Source of the DNA: Anaerolineales bacterium
Lineage (GTDB): Bacteria; Chloroflexota; Anaerolineae; Anaerolineales; RBG-16-64-43
Length of the DNA: 64,000 bases
Reading direction: 5' to 3'
NCBI GenBank assembly: GCA_016932475.1
Contig: JAFGCU010000049.1
Span: forward strand, 1-64,000
The position numbers and the translations under genes were made by a program. Below the pieces are notes generated by a model. That model made no database searches, was not told where the DNA came from, and worked only from the letters and a program-made list of their open reading frames with translations. This document shows positions 15,862-24,098 of this stretch, piece after piece. Each line of letters opens with the position of its first letter. Within the stretch, counting starts at the first letter, position 1.

Positions 15862-17735
15862 AAGCCACCCCGGCGATGGGCAAGGGGTTTTTCCGGCGCT
15901 GGATCGGCGGACGGACTTTTCCGACGGGATGGCAGACGGATCAGATCGGCGCCCTGTTCGGCCTGCTCGTCCTGATGGTGGCTTTTTCGGCGCTGTCGCC
16001 CGCGTTCCGGCAGGTCGGAAACCTGTTGTTGATCGCGACGATGGCCTCCACAATCGGGATCGTGGCGGTCGGACAGACGCTGGTTCTCCTGACCGGCGGC
16101 ATCGATCTTTCCGTCAGTTCGGTCGTCGCGCTGTCGGGGATGATCGCCGCCAGTCTGATGAAATACGGGCTGGGTCCGGTTCCGCCCCTGACCGGGCCGC
16201 TGTCATGGGTCGCCATCCTCGCCGGCCTCCTGGTCGGAACCCTGATCGGCGCGGCCCAGGGCTGGTTGATCGCCAACCGGCGCATGCCGCCCTTCATCGT
16301 CACCCTCGGCACGATGGTCGGATTGCACGGGATAACCCAGGCCATCGCTTACAGCTGGCCGACTCACTCCCTGCCCGATGATTTCAAGTGGATTTCCGAC
16401 GGATCGGTTTGGATCATCCCCGCCCCGGCGCTGATCATGTTCGCCGTCTACCTTGCGGCGTGGTACATCCTGCGCAACACCAAATTCGGGCGCTACTGCT
16501 ACGCCATCGGCGGGAACGAAACCGCCGCGCGGCTTTCGGGCGTGAAGGTGGACCGCCACAAGATGATGGTCTACGCCGCGTGCGGGCTGCTCTCAGCCCT
16601 GGCGGGGATGATCCTGATCGCCTACATCGACGGCGCCGCAACGACCAACGGCGGAAGCTACGAGTTGTATTCGATCGCCGCGTCGATCATCGGCGGAGTT
16701 TCCCTGGGCGGCGGGGTGGGCGGTGTGTGGGGCACCTTCGTGGGCGTGCTGATCATCACCGTCATTCCCAACGGGATGATCATGCTTAACGCGCTGCCCT
16801 GGTGGAAGGACGCGATCACCGGCGCGATCATCCTGCTCGCGGTTCTGGTCGATGTCGAACGCCGCCGCGCCCGCCAGGCCGTTTCCAAACCGGAAGTCAG
16901 TTCGTCGATCCTCAGCGGCCGGTACCTGAACGAGATGCTGACCCGGCTGACGCAGACGGTCGAGGAACGCGTGGGATTCGCCTACTGCCGGATTTACCTG
17001 GCGGACCGGGATACGGGCGAGCTGGTGCCGCAAACCCATGCGTGCGAGGATCCGTCGGCGGCCGTTCCCGAACGCCGCGCGCTCGCCGGGCGCGGCAGCA
17101 TCCTCCAGGAGGCCAAGGAGACGCGGCGGCCGGTGTATGTGCCGGATATCGGCCGCCGGGCGGGAGTGGTCCCGATGGGGGTGGATTCCCAGTGCGCGGT
17201 GGCGATTCCACTGATCCAGAACCAGCGCCTGGTCGGCGTCCTCGAAGTCCAAAGCCCGGTGCCGGATGCGTTCCGCGAAGAGGCGATCGGGATCCTTGAG
17301 CAGGTGGCGGCCGCCAATACCCCGATGCTGGAAGATGCCTGGCTCCTCGAAAGCGGCTGGCTGATGCGTCAGACCCGGGATGCGTTGCGCCATATGTGGG
17401 ACGACCATTACCTGGGCCGCTGCGAGCTGTGCGAGTGGGCGGTTCTCTCCGGCGGCGCCGCGCCGGATCCCGGCCTTGGAAACCGGGGTGAGGAACTGCG
17501 GCATGTGCTCCTGATCGCCATGGATGGAATACGTCCGCCGGCTGCGGACAGCCGGGATACCTCTCGTTCCAAGCGCGGACACCGGATCCTGCAGCTGACC
17601 TACGTGGAGGAACGTCCGGTGGATTCCATCGCGCGGGAACTGCATATGAGCCGCCGTCAGTATTTTTATGATTTAAAAGGCGCCATCGAAACGCTGGTGG
17701 ATAATCTGGTGCGCACCCACCACCCGGCACGATAG
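15858..17735 (+). CDS. ABC permease fused to GAF domain and C-terminal helix-turn-helix
   Basis: A 625-residue single reading frame with three parts. Residues 1-335 are a complete CUT2-type permease (RbsC/XylH-like) with multiple membrane helices and the family segments GQTLVLLTGGIDLSVSSV and IIGGVSLGGGVGGVWGTFVG. Residues 355-490 are a GAF-like sensor (FAYCRIYLADRDTGELVPQ through QRLVGVLEVQSPVPDAF). Residues 573-625 form an HTH resembling sigma-70 region 4 (LQLTYVEERPVDSIARELHMSRRQYFYDLKGAIE in part). A CELC pair lies between GAF and HTH. Known relatives of the permease end near residue 335. The start overlaps the ATPase stop (ATGA). A membrane-held, transport-linked transcription regulator is inferred. 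No stop or frame break is visible; a joining error in the assembly cannot be excluded. Confidence 0.85.
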   Translation: MKATPAMGKGFFRRWIGGRTFPTGWQTDQIGALFGLLVLMVAFSALSPAFRQVGNLLLIATMASTIGIVAVGQTLVLLTGGIDLSVSSVVALSGMIAASLMKYGLGPVPPLTGPLSWVAILAGLLVGTLIGAAQGWLIANRRMPPFIVTLGTMVGLHGITQAIAYSWPTHSLPDDFKWISDGSVWIIPAPALIMFAVYLAAWYILRNTKFGRYCYAIGGNETAARLSGVKVDRHKMMVYAACGLLSALAGMILIAYIDGAATTNGGSYELYSIAASIIGGVSLGGGVGGVWGTFVGVLIITVIPNGMIMLNALPWWKDAITGAIILLAVLVDVERRRARQAVSKPEVSSSILSGRYLNEMLTRLTQTVEERVGFAYCRIYLADRDTGELVPQTHACEDPSAAVPERRALAGRGSILQEAKETRRPVYVPDIGRRAGVVPMGVDSQCAVAIPLIQNQRLVGVLEVQSPVPDAFREEAIGILEQVAAANTPMLEDAWLLESGWLMRQTRDALRHMWDDHYLGRCELCEWAVLSGGAAPDPGLGNRGEELRHVLLIAMDGIRPPAADSRDTSRSKRGHRILQLTYVEERPVDSIARELHMSRRQYFYDLKGAIETLVDNLVRTHHPAR

Positions 17736-17777
17736 GGGGATCGAAGAATTCAAAATCACCGGGATAATCCCGGCCGG

Positions 17778-17907
17778 TTGCACCCCGCTTGCACTTTTTC
17801 CGCGCTCACCGTCGCCCATATTAAAACCGTTGCACTCCCTCTGCATCCAGTCTGCATCAAGTATGCGCTGAACCCGTTGTCCTTCCCGCAATCCGTTTGC
17901 TAGTATG
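17778..17907 (+). promoter_or_regulatory. Array of TTGCAC/CTGCAT direct repeats before the second ABC operon
   Basis: TTGCAC at 17778 and 17789 form an 11-base-pitch pair. A second set starts at 17830: TTGCAC (17830), CTGCAT (17841), CTGCAT (17852) and a weak ATGCGC (17863), each exactly 11 bases apart. TAGTAT at 17902 is a possible -10, with TTGTCC at 17877 as a weak -35. The spacer 17736-18012 has no gene. Units on one face of the helix suggest cooperative binding by a multimeric regulator. Confidence 0.6.
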
Positions 17908-18012
17908 GGGTCAGCCTTCGGGCACGCACGCAATCCGACGGCATGCCATGGCATGCAGGGCAGCCGGTCCGCAGGATCCGGACGCAGACCCCACCTTACG
18001 CCCATCGAGGAC

Positions 18013-18852
18013 ATGATGACAAGCACCCGCTCGGCTCCGCCCAAGAATGCTTCCACGGAAAAGCGCAGCCAAACCGCAGCAACCCCCAACGCGCTCGAGA
18101 TGATTCACATTGAAAAGTACTTTGGCCTGGTGTGCGCGCTCAAGGACATCAATCTGAAGGTCGGGAAGAACGAGATCGTCGGATTGATCGGGGACAACGG
18201 AGCCGGCAAATCCACCATGGTGAAAATTCTCACCGGCGTGTTTCCGCCGACCTCGGGCTCGCTCTGCATCGCCGGACGCGGGGTGGACCTCGGGTCCTAC
18301 AACGTCAAACACGCGCATGCGCTGGGAATCGAGACGGTCTACCAGGATAAATCCCTCGGAGAAAAGCAGCCGCTGTGGCGCAACTTTTTCATCGGCCGCG
18401 AAATATGCTATCCGCTCGGGTTCCTCAACGTGAAAAAGGAAAAAGAGATCGCGAGCGAAATCATGGTCAAGACGATCGGATTCCGGGGCGCGGGCATAAC
18501 CGTGGATTCGAACGTCAGCAAGCTTTCCGGAGGCGAACGCCAGGGGGTGGCGATCGGGCGGGCCATGCACTTCGAAGCCGAACTGATCATCCTGGACGAG
18601 CCCACCGTCGCCCTCTCGCTTAAGGAAGTGCGCAAAGTGCTGAACTTCGTCCATAAGATCAAGGCGGCCGGCAAGGCGTGCATTTACATCTCGCACAACC
18701 TCGCCGATGTGTACGAAATATCCGACCGGTTTGTCATCATGGATCGCGGAAGGATTGTGGCCGACAAACCCAAGCGAGAATTCTCGCTTAAGTCGCTGGA
18801 TGATTTTTTGCTCGAATATGCCCACGGCCGGATGGACGAGGAGGCCTCATGA
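18013..18852 (+). CDS. Sugar-type ABC transporter ATPase, single domain (FrcA/XylG-like)
   Basis: A 279-residue ATPase with one ABC domain. Walker A is GDNGAGKSTMVKILTG, the signature is LSGGERQGVAIGRAM and Walker B is LIILDEPTVALS, with the switch histidine in IYISHNLADV. Single-domain ATPases of this type, as in fructose importer FrcA, work as dimers in CUT2 systems. A polar N-terminal stretch of about 30 residues precedes the domain. The ATG at 18013 follows GAGGA by 1 base; the ATG at 18016 is equally possible and better spaced. The gene overlaps the permease gene by four bases. Confidence 0.9.
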   Translation: MMTSTRSAPPKNASTEKRSQTAATPNALEMIHIEKYFGLVCALKDINLKVGKNEIVGLIGDNGAGKSTMVKILTGVFPPTSGSLCIAGRGVDLGSYNVKHAHALGIETVYQDKSLGEKQPLWRNFFIGREICYPLGFLNVKKEKEIASEIMVKTIGFRGAGITVDSNVSKLSGGERQGVAIGRAMHFEAELIILDEPTVALSLKEVRKVLNFVHKIKAAGKACIYISHNLADVYEISDRFVIMDRGRIVADKPKREFSLKSLDDFLLEYAHGRMDEEAS

Positions 18853-19922
18853 AAGCGCGCAGATCGCTCTGGTCCATCCTTGGAAGCATTGAAGGGCTCC
18901 CCGTGGTCGGAGTGCTGCTGCTCCTGTACGCGGGCTTCGTGATCACGGCCCCCACCGTCTTCACCAAACCGCTGATCTACATGTCGTTCCTGCAGACGGT
19001 GCCGCCCTGGCTGGTCCTCGGCCTCGGATTGACCCTCGTGATCACCGCCGGGGAAATCGACCTCAGTTTCCCGGCCGTGGTCGCCCTCTCGGGCTTTGTT
19101 TTCGCCTACGTGTTCAAACACGTCCCCGGCCCCTGGGCTCCCTGGCTCGGCATCGTGCTCGCGCTCGCCGCCGGCGCGCTGGTCGGCTGGACCAACGGGA
19201 TTCTGATCGCGAAGGTGGGCGTTCCGTCGATCATGGCCACCCTCGCGGCGCAGTTCTTCTGGTACGGGATCACGATCCTGATCGCCAACGGGCTGCAAAT
19301 CGATATTGGGGCGGTCGAAAAAACCGCCGTACACGACCTGTTCACCGGCCGGATCTTCGGGATCGTACCCGCCCAGGCCCTTTGGGCGGCCGGACTGGCT
19401 GCCCTCCTGTGGTTCATCTTGAACCGGCACAAATTCGGCGAAGCGATCATGTTCATCGGCGATAACCCGAACGTGGCGCGGGTGATGGGGATCAACGTGG
19501 AGGCGACCAAGATCCAGCTGTTCACGCTGATGGGGGTTATCGCCGCGTTCGGCGGTTTGCTGCTGACCGTCGAGATCAACGTCTTTTTCCCAAACCAGGG
19601 GCAGGGCTTCCTGTTGCTGACCATGGCGGCGGTGTTTATCGGCGGAACCCTGATCTCGGGCGGGAAGGGGAGTGTCGTCGGGACATTTTTCGGAGCCTAC
19701 ATCATCGGATCGTTGCAGGCCGGCGTGGTCGCCACCGGCGTCACGAGTTACTGGGTGCAGTCGGCGATGGGGCTGATCATCATCGCCGCGGTGGTGATCA
19801 ACGTGCTGATCGGGGATGGACGGATCGGACCGGCATCCGCCCGGATCCGCAAGTGGATCCTACCGGCCCGGGCGCAATCCGCCGCCGCGGGAAAGACAAC
19901 GGACGTTCCGAAAGGAAGCTGA
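18849..19922 (+). CDS. Sugar-type ABC transporter permease (FrcC-like)
   Basis: A 357-residue inner membrane protein with about ten hydrophobic segments, a CUT2 permease. The family segments GLTLVITAGEIDLSFPAVVALSG and FIGGTLISGGKGSVVGTFFGAYIIG are intact. Unlike the first permease of the locus it ends soon after the last helix, with a short polar tail and no GAF or HTH extension. It is translationally coupled to the ATPase before it (ATGA at 18849) and followed 129 bases later by a binding protein. Confidence 0.9.
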   Translation: MKARRSLWSILGSIEGLPVVGVLLLLYAGFVITAPTVFTKPLIYMSFLQTVPPWLVLGLGLTLVITAGEIDLSFPAVVALSGFVFAYVFKHVPGPWAPWLGIVLALAAGALVGWTNGILIAKVGVPSIMATLAAQFFWYGITILIANGLQIDIGAVEKTAVHDLFTGRIFGIVPAQALWAAGLAALLWFILNRHKFGEAIMFIGDNPNVARVMGINVEATKIQLFTLMGVIAAFGGLLLTVEINVFFPNQGQGFLLLTMAAVFIGGTLISGGKGSVVGTFFGAYIIGSLQAGVVATGVTSYWVQSAMGLIIIAAVVINVLIGDGRIGPASARIRKWILPARAQSAAAGKTTDVPKGS

Positions 19923-19929
19923 TCGCTCC

Positions 19930-19958
19930 CCGGCGAATTGCGGAAAACAATCCGCCGG
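19930..19958 (+). other. Hairpin between permease and binding-protein genes
   Basis: CCGGCG (19930-19935) pairs with CGCCGG (19953-19958), and ATTG/CAAT adds an inner helix. No T-run follows. Hairpins at this place in ABC operons often partly stop transcription or protect the upstream message so that the binding protein is made in excess; that role is inferred here. Confidence 0.45.
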
Positions 19959-20051
19959 AGAAGGAGGTGCCGCCCGGAGGTTAAAAAAAACTGTCAACCC
20001 TTGCGCACCACCGGCGAAAGAATTACTTCGATACCCAAAAGGAGGAAGCCC

Positions 20052-21110
20052 ATGAAGCGTTTTGTTCACCTACTGGCCGTTCTGTTAATGGCCACCCTCG
20101 TCCTCTCGTCCTGCCAAGCGGCAACGGCAAATCCGGTTGAGGTCACGAGGATTGTCACCGAAAAAGAAACCGTGGAAGTCCAGGTTCCAGCCCCCGCGGA
20201 AACCGGCGGGGAAGAGCTCGTCGTCTATATGCAGATGGGCGGCAATCCGGGCGACGCATCCACCCTGGCGCGGACCAACGGCGCCAAAGCCGCCGCCAAA
20301 GCCTTGGGGATCAAACTGATCGAACAATACTCGGGTTGGGATTCCCAGAAGATGATCGACCAATTCAAGGAAGCCATTGCGGCGAACCCGGACGGCATCG
20401 TCATCATGGGCCATCCCGGGGAGGATGCGATGCGGCCGCTGGTGGAACAGGCGATCGGCATGGGCATCGTTGTCACCAGCGGCAACAACCCGCTGCCGAC
20501 GATCGAAGCCAAGTACCAGGTCAACGGATTTGGCTACGCCGGCGCGGACCTGTATGCCGGCGGTTACCTGACCGGCACGGCGATGGTCGCCGCGGGCCTC
20601 AAAGCGGGCGATGAAGCCCTGGTGTACGACATTTGGCACCAGGAAGGCCGCAGCCGGAGCTCCCAGGGCGTTTACGACGCACTGACCGACGCGGGCATCA
20701 AGGTCGAAAAACTGGACATGACCGACGATGTGGATAAAGATGCCTCGCTGGCGATCCCGGTCCTGACGGCGTACATCTCGGCTCACCCCAACCTCAAGGC
20801 GATCGGAACCCAGCACGGCAATATCACCGCGGTCCTGCCGAAGGTTCTCGAAGCGGCCGGCAAGCAGCCGGGCGACGTTATCTGCGGCGGCATCGACCTC
20901 TCCCCGGCGACGATCGAAGGCATCCAGGGCGGGTGGATCAGCGCCAGTTTCGATCAGGTGCTCTACCTGCAGGGTTACTTCCCGGTCCAGCAAATCTGGC
21001 TGACGAAGAACTACCTGATCCCGGGTCTGCATATCGATACCGGAGTCGGCACGGTCCGCCCCGATAACATTGACCTGATCGCGCCGCTCATCGAACAGGG
21101 TATTCGCTAA
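20052..21110 (+). CDS. Sugar ABC transporter substrate-binding lipoprotein
   Basis: A 352-residue periplasmic-binding-protein-like protein (Peripla_BP_4 type I fold). The signal peptide ends with the lipobox VLSSC, making Cys21 the lipid site. A short Val/Glu/Thr-rich linker follows, then the two-lobe domain (VVYMQMGGNPGDASTLARTNG, DGIVIMGHPGEDAMRPLVEQA, GGIDLSPATIEGIQGGWISAS). It is the likely receptor for the permease and ATPase directly upstream. AAAAGGAGGA lies about 7 bases before the ATG, consistent with high expression. A strong terminator follows the gene. The sugar is not determinable by eye. Confidence 0.9.
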   Translation: MKRFVHLLAVLLMATLVLSSCQAATANPVEVTRIVTEKETVEVQVPAPAETGGEELVVYMQMGGNPGDASTLARTNGAKAAAKALGIKLIEQYSGWDSQKMIDQFKEAIAANPDGIVIMGHPGEDAMRPLVEQAIGMGIVVTSGNNPLPTIEAKYQVNGFGYAGADLYAGGYLTGTAMVAAGLKAGDEALVYDIWHQEGRSRSSQGVYDALTDAGIKVEKLDMTDDVDKDASLAIPVLTAYISAHPNLKAIGTQHGNITAVLPKVLEAAGKQPGDVICGGIDLSPATIEGIQGGWISASFDQVLYLQGYFPVQQIWLTKNYLIPGLHIDTGVGTVRPDNIDLIAPLIEQGIR

Positions 21111-21142
21111 GCTGGTTGCGGGGTTTCAGAAAAGTCGAAGGG

Positions 21143-21175
21143 AAAGCCCCTGCCGGTCCATGGCAGGGGCTTTTC
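21143..21175 (+). terminator. Rho-independent terminator of the second ABC operon
   Basis: A perfect 12-bp stem, AAAGCCCCTGCC with its complement, closes a 7-base loop and ends in TTTT. It lies 33 bases after the binding-protein stop codon and separates it from the next binding-protein gene. Confidence 0.85.
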
Positions 21176-21291
21176 GCCAAGGATGCGATGGTAGAATCTC
21201 TTCCGTTCCGCATTCTCCGCCAAACCGGCCTTCCGGATTTCCGACGGATGAGGTTTCCCGCGGTTATGCCTCGGATGTCAAGGAGCGGGTC

Positions 21292-22344
21292 ATGAACAAA
21301 TCAGCGATCATCCGGTGGGGGCTGGGGGCGGCGGTTATTGTACTGTTCGCGGCGGTGGTTGCCATGCTGTGGCAAGGCGGAGGAGATCCTTCGGCGCAAA
21401 AAATCCGCGTGGCCATCGTCCCGCCGGGTTTTGGCAGCCCATTCCACGTGGCTATCAAAGAAGGCGCCGTCCGCGAGGCGGATCTTCTGGGCTGGGCGGT
21501 GGATGCCGTGGCCGCGGAAAAGGAGGACGATTTTTCCGGACAGGTGTCCGTCGTCGAGCAGGAACTGCAAAAGGGCATTTCCGCCATCGCCATCAACCCG
21601 ATCGACGTGAAGGCGATCGTCACGGCGGTCAAGAGCGCCAACAAACGCAACATCCCCGTATTCATGCACAACACCATAACCCCGCTCGATGACGGCGAGG
21701 TCACCGAATTTATCGGGTATGACCAGTGGGGCGGGGCGGTTCAGCTCGCGCGCTATACATGCGGCTTGTTCGAACAAAACGGCAATCCGGACGGGAAGGT
21801 GTACATCCTGATGGGCATCCCGGGGTTTCATGCCAACCGCAGAACCCAGGGCTATGCGTGGGGGATTGCGCAGTATTGCCCGCAGGTGGAAATTATCGGG
21901 AAGCAAACCGCGGAGTGGGATCGGACGAAGGCGGTCGAAGTGGCTACCGCCGCACTGCAGCAGCACCCGGAGATCGACCTCTTTTATGGGAATTCGGACG
22001 AGATGGGGATCGGCGCCTGCATTGCGGCCAAAAAACTGGGCCGCACGGTGAATTCCGATATCTGGTGCATCGGCATCGACGGTAATCCGGTGACGCTGGA
22101 AATGATCCAGGGCGGTCAAATTACCGCCACCCTGGGCGTGTATCCGTCGTTGATCGGCGCCACCGTTATCCGTCAGATGAAGAAGGTGCTTATCGACGGC
22201 CGCGATGTTCCCTACATCCTCGTCACGCCGTCGGTTGTCGTCGATGAAAACAACGTGGACGCGTATAAAAACGGAAGCACCTGGACTGCTCCGGTGGAGG
22301 GCGAGCCGGAGTTTGACAACGGCAAACCGACCGGAGAAGTGTGA
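21292..22344 (+). CDS. Second sugar-type substrate-binding protein, membrane-anchored
   Basis: A 350-residue Peripla_BP_4-type binding protein (IRVAIVPPGFGSPFHVAIKEG, ISAIAINPIDVKAIVTAVKSA, IWCIGIDGNPVTLEMIQGGQI). In place of a lipobox it has an N-terminal hydrophobic helix (about residues 8-28) with no cysteine, so it is probably anchored by an uncleaved helix or released by signal peptidase I. It lies beyond the terminator at 21143. TAGAAT at 21192 may be its -10. The first ABC system (14353-17735) has no receptor gene of its own beside it, so this protein is a candidate partner. AAGGAG precedes the ATG. Confidence 0.88.
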   Translation: MNKSAIIRWGLGAAVIVLFAAVVAMLWQGGGDPSAQKIRVAIVPPGFGSPFHVAIKEGAVREADLLGWAVDAVAAEKEDDFSGQVSVVEQELQKGISAIAINPIDVKAIVTAVKSANKRNIPVFMHNTITPLDDGEVTEFIGYDQWGGAVQLARYTCGLFEQNGNPDGKVYILMGIPGFHANRRTQGYAWGIAQYCPQVEIIGKQTAEWDRTKAVEVATAALQQHPEIDLFYGNSDEMGIGACIAAKKLGRTVNSDIWCIGIDGNPVTLEMIQGGQITATLGVYPSLIGATVIRQMKKVLIDGRDVPYILVTPSVVVDENNVDAYKNGSTWTAPVEGEPEFDNGKPTGEV

Positions 22345-22355
22345 TCGTTCCAGCG

Positions 22356-22377
22356 GTCCGGGGTGTTTTACCCGGAC
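22356..22377. terminator. Hairpin between convergent genes
   Basis: GTCCGGG (22356-22362) pairs perfectly with CCCGGAC (22371-22377) across an 8-base loop, midway between two converging genes. There is no T-run on either strand, so it is at best a weak bidirectional stop. Confidence 0.4.
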
Positions 22378-22392
22378 AAATGGCGGACCGGA

Positions 22393-22833
22393 TCAGGGGA
22401 AAATGGCTTCCGGCGCGGTAAAGAGCCGTTTTCGAAGATGGAAGTACACACCGGCCAGCACCATGCCGACCGCAAGGATCGGCGGGATCGTGTTACGGGA
22501 GTAAGTAAATACTCCCGATTGCATATGAAAGCCCCATGCGAGCAGCGCCAGCCATGCCCCGGCCAGGGATCCAAAAACCACGTGGAAACGGAGCACCATC
22601 GTTAGTCTCCGCCAATCACGGTGGAAGGTCAGCCAAACCGCGGGGAAAACCGCCGCGCCTTGAACAAGCAGCCAGACGGCCAACCAGGAAAGATACTCCG
22701 CCGTATCGATCCGCCGGACGCGGAGCAGCCAATCGGCGGCCGCCCCTGCCCACATGGCGGCTGCCGCACCCAGGGAGATCCACACACAGCGTTTCCAAAC
22801 TTCCAACCGTAATTCCAATTGCTCGATCGTCAT
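22393..22833 (-). CDS. Small four-helix membrane protein, PadR-linked
   Basis: Function not recognised. A 146-residue protein with a short charged N-terminus and about four membrane helices (around residues 18-36, 48-67, 82-101 and 114-131). Small membrane proteins of this size often sit beside PadR regulators and are their targets. It starts inside the stop of the PadR gene (ATGA at 22833), so the two are co-translated from the PadR promoter. It ends just short of the convergent binding-protein gene. Confidence 0.65.
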   Translation of the reverse strand: MTIEQLELRLEVWKRCVWISLGAAAAMWAGAAADWLLRVRRIDTAEYLSWLAVWLLVQGAAVFPAVWLTFHRDWRRLTMVLRFHVVFGSLAGAWLALLAWGFHMQSGVFTYSRNTIPPILAVGMVLAGVYFHLRKRLFTAPEAIFP

Positions 22834-23234
22834 TCGGATGACTCCTTTCCGGCGGGATTCTCCAGAAGGACAGCCTGAATCCGATTCCGGACGGCGGGGT
22901 TGTCGAATACCAGGATATTGCGGTTGATGAATCCTGCGAGGATTGCGGATCCCGCCCGGGAGAGGCTGTAATAACGCCGTTTCGGCCCGATCTCTGATTC
23001 TCGCAGTTCGCTTTTTGCAAGCCCCAGTGATTCGAAGCGATTAAGCGCCCGGTAAATGCTGTTTTCATCCGCGTGGACGGTTCCCTGACTCAGGCGTTCC
23101 ACTTCCGCTCCGGCTTCGTAGGCGTAAGCAGGCCGTTGATGAAGGAAAAGCAGCAGCCAGAATGTCAGCAGCCCCTTTTTGTAGACATCCTCCCAATTCG
23201 AAAGAAATTGCGCTTCGGTTTGCTTTATGAGCAT
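22830..23234 (-). CDS. PadR-family transcriptional regulator
   Basis: A 134-residue winged-helix repressor. The PadR core is visible as GLLTFWLLLFLHQRPAYAYE, then NSIYRALNRFESLGLAKSE, then RRYYSLSRAGSAILAGF. A GAGG Shine-Dalgarno lies 5 bases before the ATG. The gene is followed, with a four-base overlap, by a small membrane protein that is the likely regulated target. Its own promoter carries a 9-bp inverted repeat over the -10 element (23248-23270), the expected layout for autorepression. Confidence 0.87.
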   Translation of the reverse strand: MLIKQTEAQFLSNWEDVYKKGLLTFWLLLFLHQRPAYAYEAGAEVERLSQGTVHADENSIYRALNRFESLGLAKSELRESEIGPKRRYYSLSRAGSAILAGFINRNILVFDNPAVRNRIQAVLLENPAGKESSE

Positions 23235-23247
23235 GCCAACCTCATGG

Positions 23248-23292
23248 CTATTCTACAACAGGTAGAATAGATCAATTATCCCTGTTTGTCAA
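23248..23292 (-). promoter_or_regulatory. Promoter and overlapping operator of the padR operon
   Basis: On the - strand TTGACA (23292-23287) is a perfect -35, separated by exactly 17 bases from TATTCT (23269-23264). A perfect 9-bp inverted repeat, CTATTCTAC with GTAGAATAG and a 5-base centre (23248-23270), covers the -10 and start site. A repressor bound there would block the promoter. PadR autorepression is inferred. Confidence 0.75.
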
Positions 23293-23405
23293 ATAGCCAT
23301 AAACGCCATCCGGCCGTATTCTCTTGTCCAGTAATCGGATATTGAACCGATTCCTCTTCTGGAAACGATTCTATAAAAAGGCTGAAAAACAGCCAATTTG
23401 GGAGG

Positions 23406-23411
23406 TATAAT
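23406..23411 (+). promoter_or_regulatory. Probable -10 element of the nuo operon
   Basis: A consensus TATAAT lies 70 bases before the nuoB start. The best -35 at 17-18 bp spacing is weak (CTGAAA/TGAAAA). The leader ends with GGGAGAGG, then a small GGCG/CGCC hairpin that would bring this ribosome site close to the ATG at 23481. Confidence 0.5.
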
Positions 23412-23480
23412 CCCCAGCAAGATTTTCGCAATCGCCGTAACAAGTCCAAATTCTATTGGGAGAGGCGGATTCGCCACTTC

Positions 23481-24098
23481 ATGACGGAAGAGACTCTTCA
23501 CGATCCCCAGATTCCACTTCCCGATAATCTCCTCGGTCGCATTGCCGTCACCAGCATCGATCGAATTTACAACTGGGGCAGGCGCAACTCGGTCTGGCCG
23601 ATGATGTTCGGCCTGGCCTGCTGTGCGATAGAAATGATCTGTACCCAGGCCAGCCGCTTCGACAAATCCCGGTTCGGGATGGAAATCATGCGCCCCAGCC
23701 CGCGTCAGAGCGATCTGCTGATCATCGCCGGAACCGTCACCAAGAAGATGACCCCGACGATAGTCCGTCTCTACGATCAGATGGCCGAACCGAAGTACGT
23801 CATCGCCATGGGTGCGTGCGCATCGGGCGGCGGTCCGTTCCGTGAAGGATACAACGTGGTGCCGGGGATCGATCAGGTCCTGCCGGTGGACGTCTACATC
23901 CCCGGCTGCCCGCCGACGCCCCAGGCTCTGCTGAACGGATTGATGGAGCTGCAGAAGGTGATTTCAAGCCAGTCGTGGCGGACTTCACCATGGTACCGCA
24001 GGGGCCCGCGGGAAATCCCGGTTCCCCAACTAGGACCGGACCTGGTTGTGGAACCCCGGCCGCAGAATTTCCCAAAGACGAAGGAGCGGGGGACGTGA
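23481..24098 (+). CDS. nuoB: NADH-quinone oxidoreductase subunit B
   Basis: Complex I subunit carrying cluster N2, next to the quinone site; 205 residues. The cluster ligands are all visible: C47 and C48 in [11 protein letters not shown]113 in GACASGGG and C143 in IPGCPPTPQ. The core matches NuoB rather than hydrogenase small subunits. The C-terminal 40 residues are a Pro/Arg-rich extension ([15 protein letters not shown] and on). Its stop overlaps the nuoCD start (GTGA at 24095). With the fused nuoCD and nuoI it makes the peripheral Q-module of complex I. Confidence 0.93.
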   Translation: MTEETLHDPQIPLPDNLLGRIAVTSIDRIYNWGRRNSVWPMMFGLACCAIEMICTQASRFDKSRFGMEIMRPSPRQSDLLIIAGTVTKKMTPTIVRLYDQMAEPKYVIAMGACASGGGPFREGYNVVPGIDQVLPVDVYIPGCPPTPQALLNGLMELQKVISSQSWRTSPWYRRGPREIPVPQLGPDLVVEPRPQNFPKTKERGT

